Shown here: positions 63,968 through 64,000 of the stretch, one piece after another | Layout: each line of letters starts with the position of its first letter | Position numbering within the stretch: the stretch's first letter is position 1 | Source: Fodinibacter sp963833495 | GTDB taxonomy: Bacteria > Actinomycetota > Actinomycetes > Actinomycetales > Dermatophilaceae | NCBI GenBank assembly: GCA_963833495.1 | Contig: CAWHYJ010000020.1 | Coordinates: 248,001 to 312,000 of the forward strand | Length of the DNA stretch: 64,000 nucleotides | Reading direction: 5' to 3' | The notes under the pieces: generated by a model | Databases searched by the model: none | Told to the model about the DNA's origin: nothing | The model's input: the letters and a program-made list of their open reading frames with translations, nothing else | Program-made: the position numbers and the translations under genes

Positions 63968-64000
63968 TAGTGGGCGTTCAGCGCAGCTGATCCAAACGCG

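Overview
The window is high-GC actinobacterial DNA. GC-ending codons dominate, and GTG starts, Tat and Sec secreted proteins, OmpR, LuxR and SARP regulators, a PknB-like kinase, a GAF-ANTAR protein and an MctP/DUF3311 transporter pair are present. A member of the Micrococcales (Intrasporangiaceae-like) is a reasonable guess, but no rRNA or tRNA is present to settle it. I recognise no insertion sequence, CRISPR array, prophage or tRNA.

Layout. 1-8.7 kb: housekeeping and accessory metabolism (partial malQ, an SDR epimerase, a DUF3311 plus monocarboxylate-type symporter pair, a LmbE deacetylase) and an unusual MFS / cyclic-nucleotide-binding / patatin triple fusion. 8.8-11.8 kb: a universal stress protein and an OmpR-type two-component system. 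11.8-28.3 kb: one long minus-strand run encoding secreted and membrane proteins. Reading from its promoter, it encodes a very large beta-helix surface protein, two multicopper oxidase (MCO) proteins with complementary halves of the copper ligand set, a third MCO-like protein without ligands, a small membrane protein, a CopC-CopD fusion and a secreted subtilase. A 12-unit, 11-bp phased repeat array (28371-28502) lies just upstream of the run. 28.5-45.2 kb: a proline/threonine-rich lipoprotein, a GH63-like glycosidase, a spermidine-synthase-like protein, a PLP lyase, membrane proteins, a flavin oxidoreductase, two methyltransferases, a CDP-alcohol phosphotransferase/sulfatase fusion and a NarX/LuxR-type signalling set. 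45.5-54.9 kb: a second oxidase island with a SARP regulator, a complete CotA-like MCO, a membrane protein, a signal peptidase I and a giant animal-type haem peroxidase with RTX, Ig-like and FN3 repeats. 55-64 kb: a degraded region with broken genes (alpha/beta hydrolase, aldo-keto reductase, sulfite-oxidase tail) between intact stress-signalling genes (SpoIIE-type phosphatase, Ser/Thr kinase, GAF-ANTAR), a CMD protein and a YdeI-like gene.

How the genes may work together. The two oxidase regions read as one extracellular copper/haem oxidation capability: CopCD could supply copper, the MCOs and peroxidase are exported, a signal peptidase is encoded within the second island, and large repeat proteins could provide a matrix. 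Proteins that join MCOs with RTX-type haem peroxidases are known from Mn(II) oxidation (MnxG, MopA), so Mn(II) or phenolic oxidation is a testable guess, not a demonstrated function.

Several genes of these islands carry single-base frameshifts, some in C/G runs. Sequencing error and true decay cannot be separated from the sequence alone.
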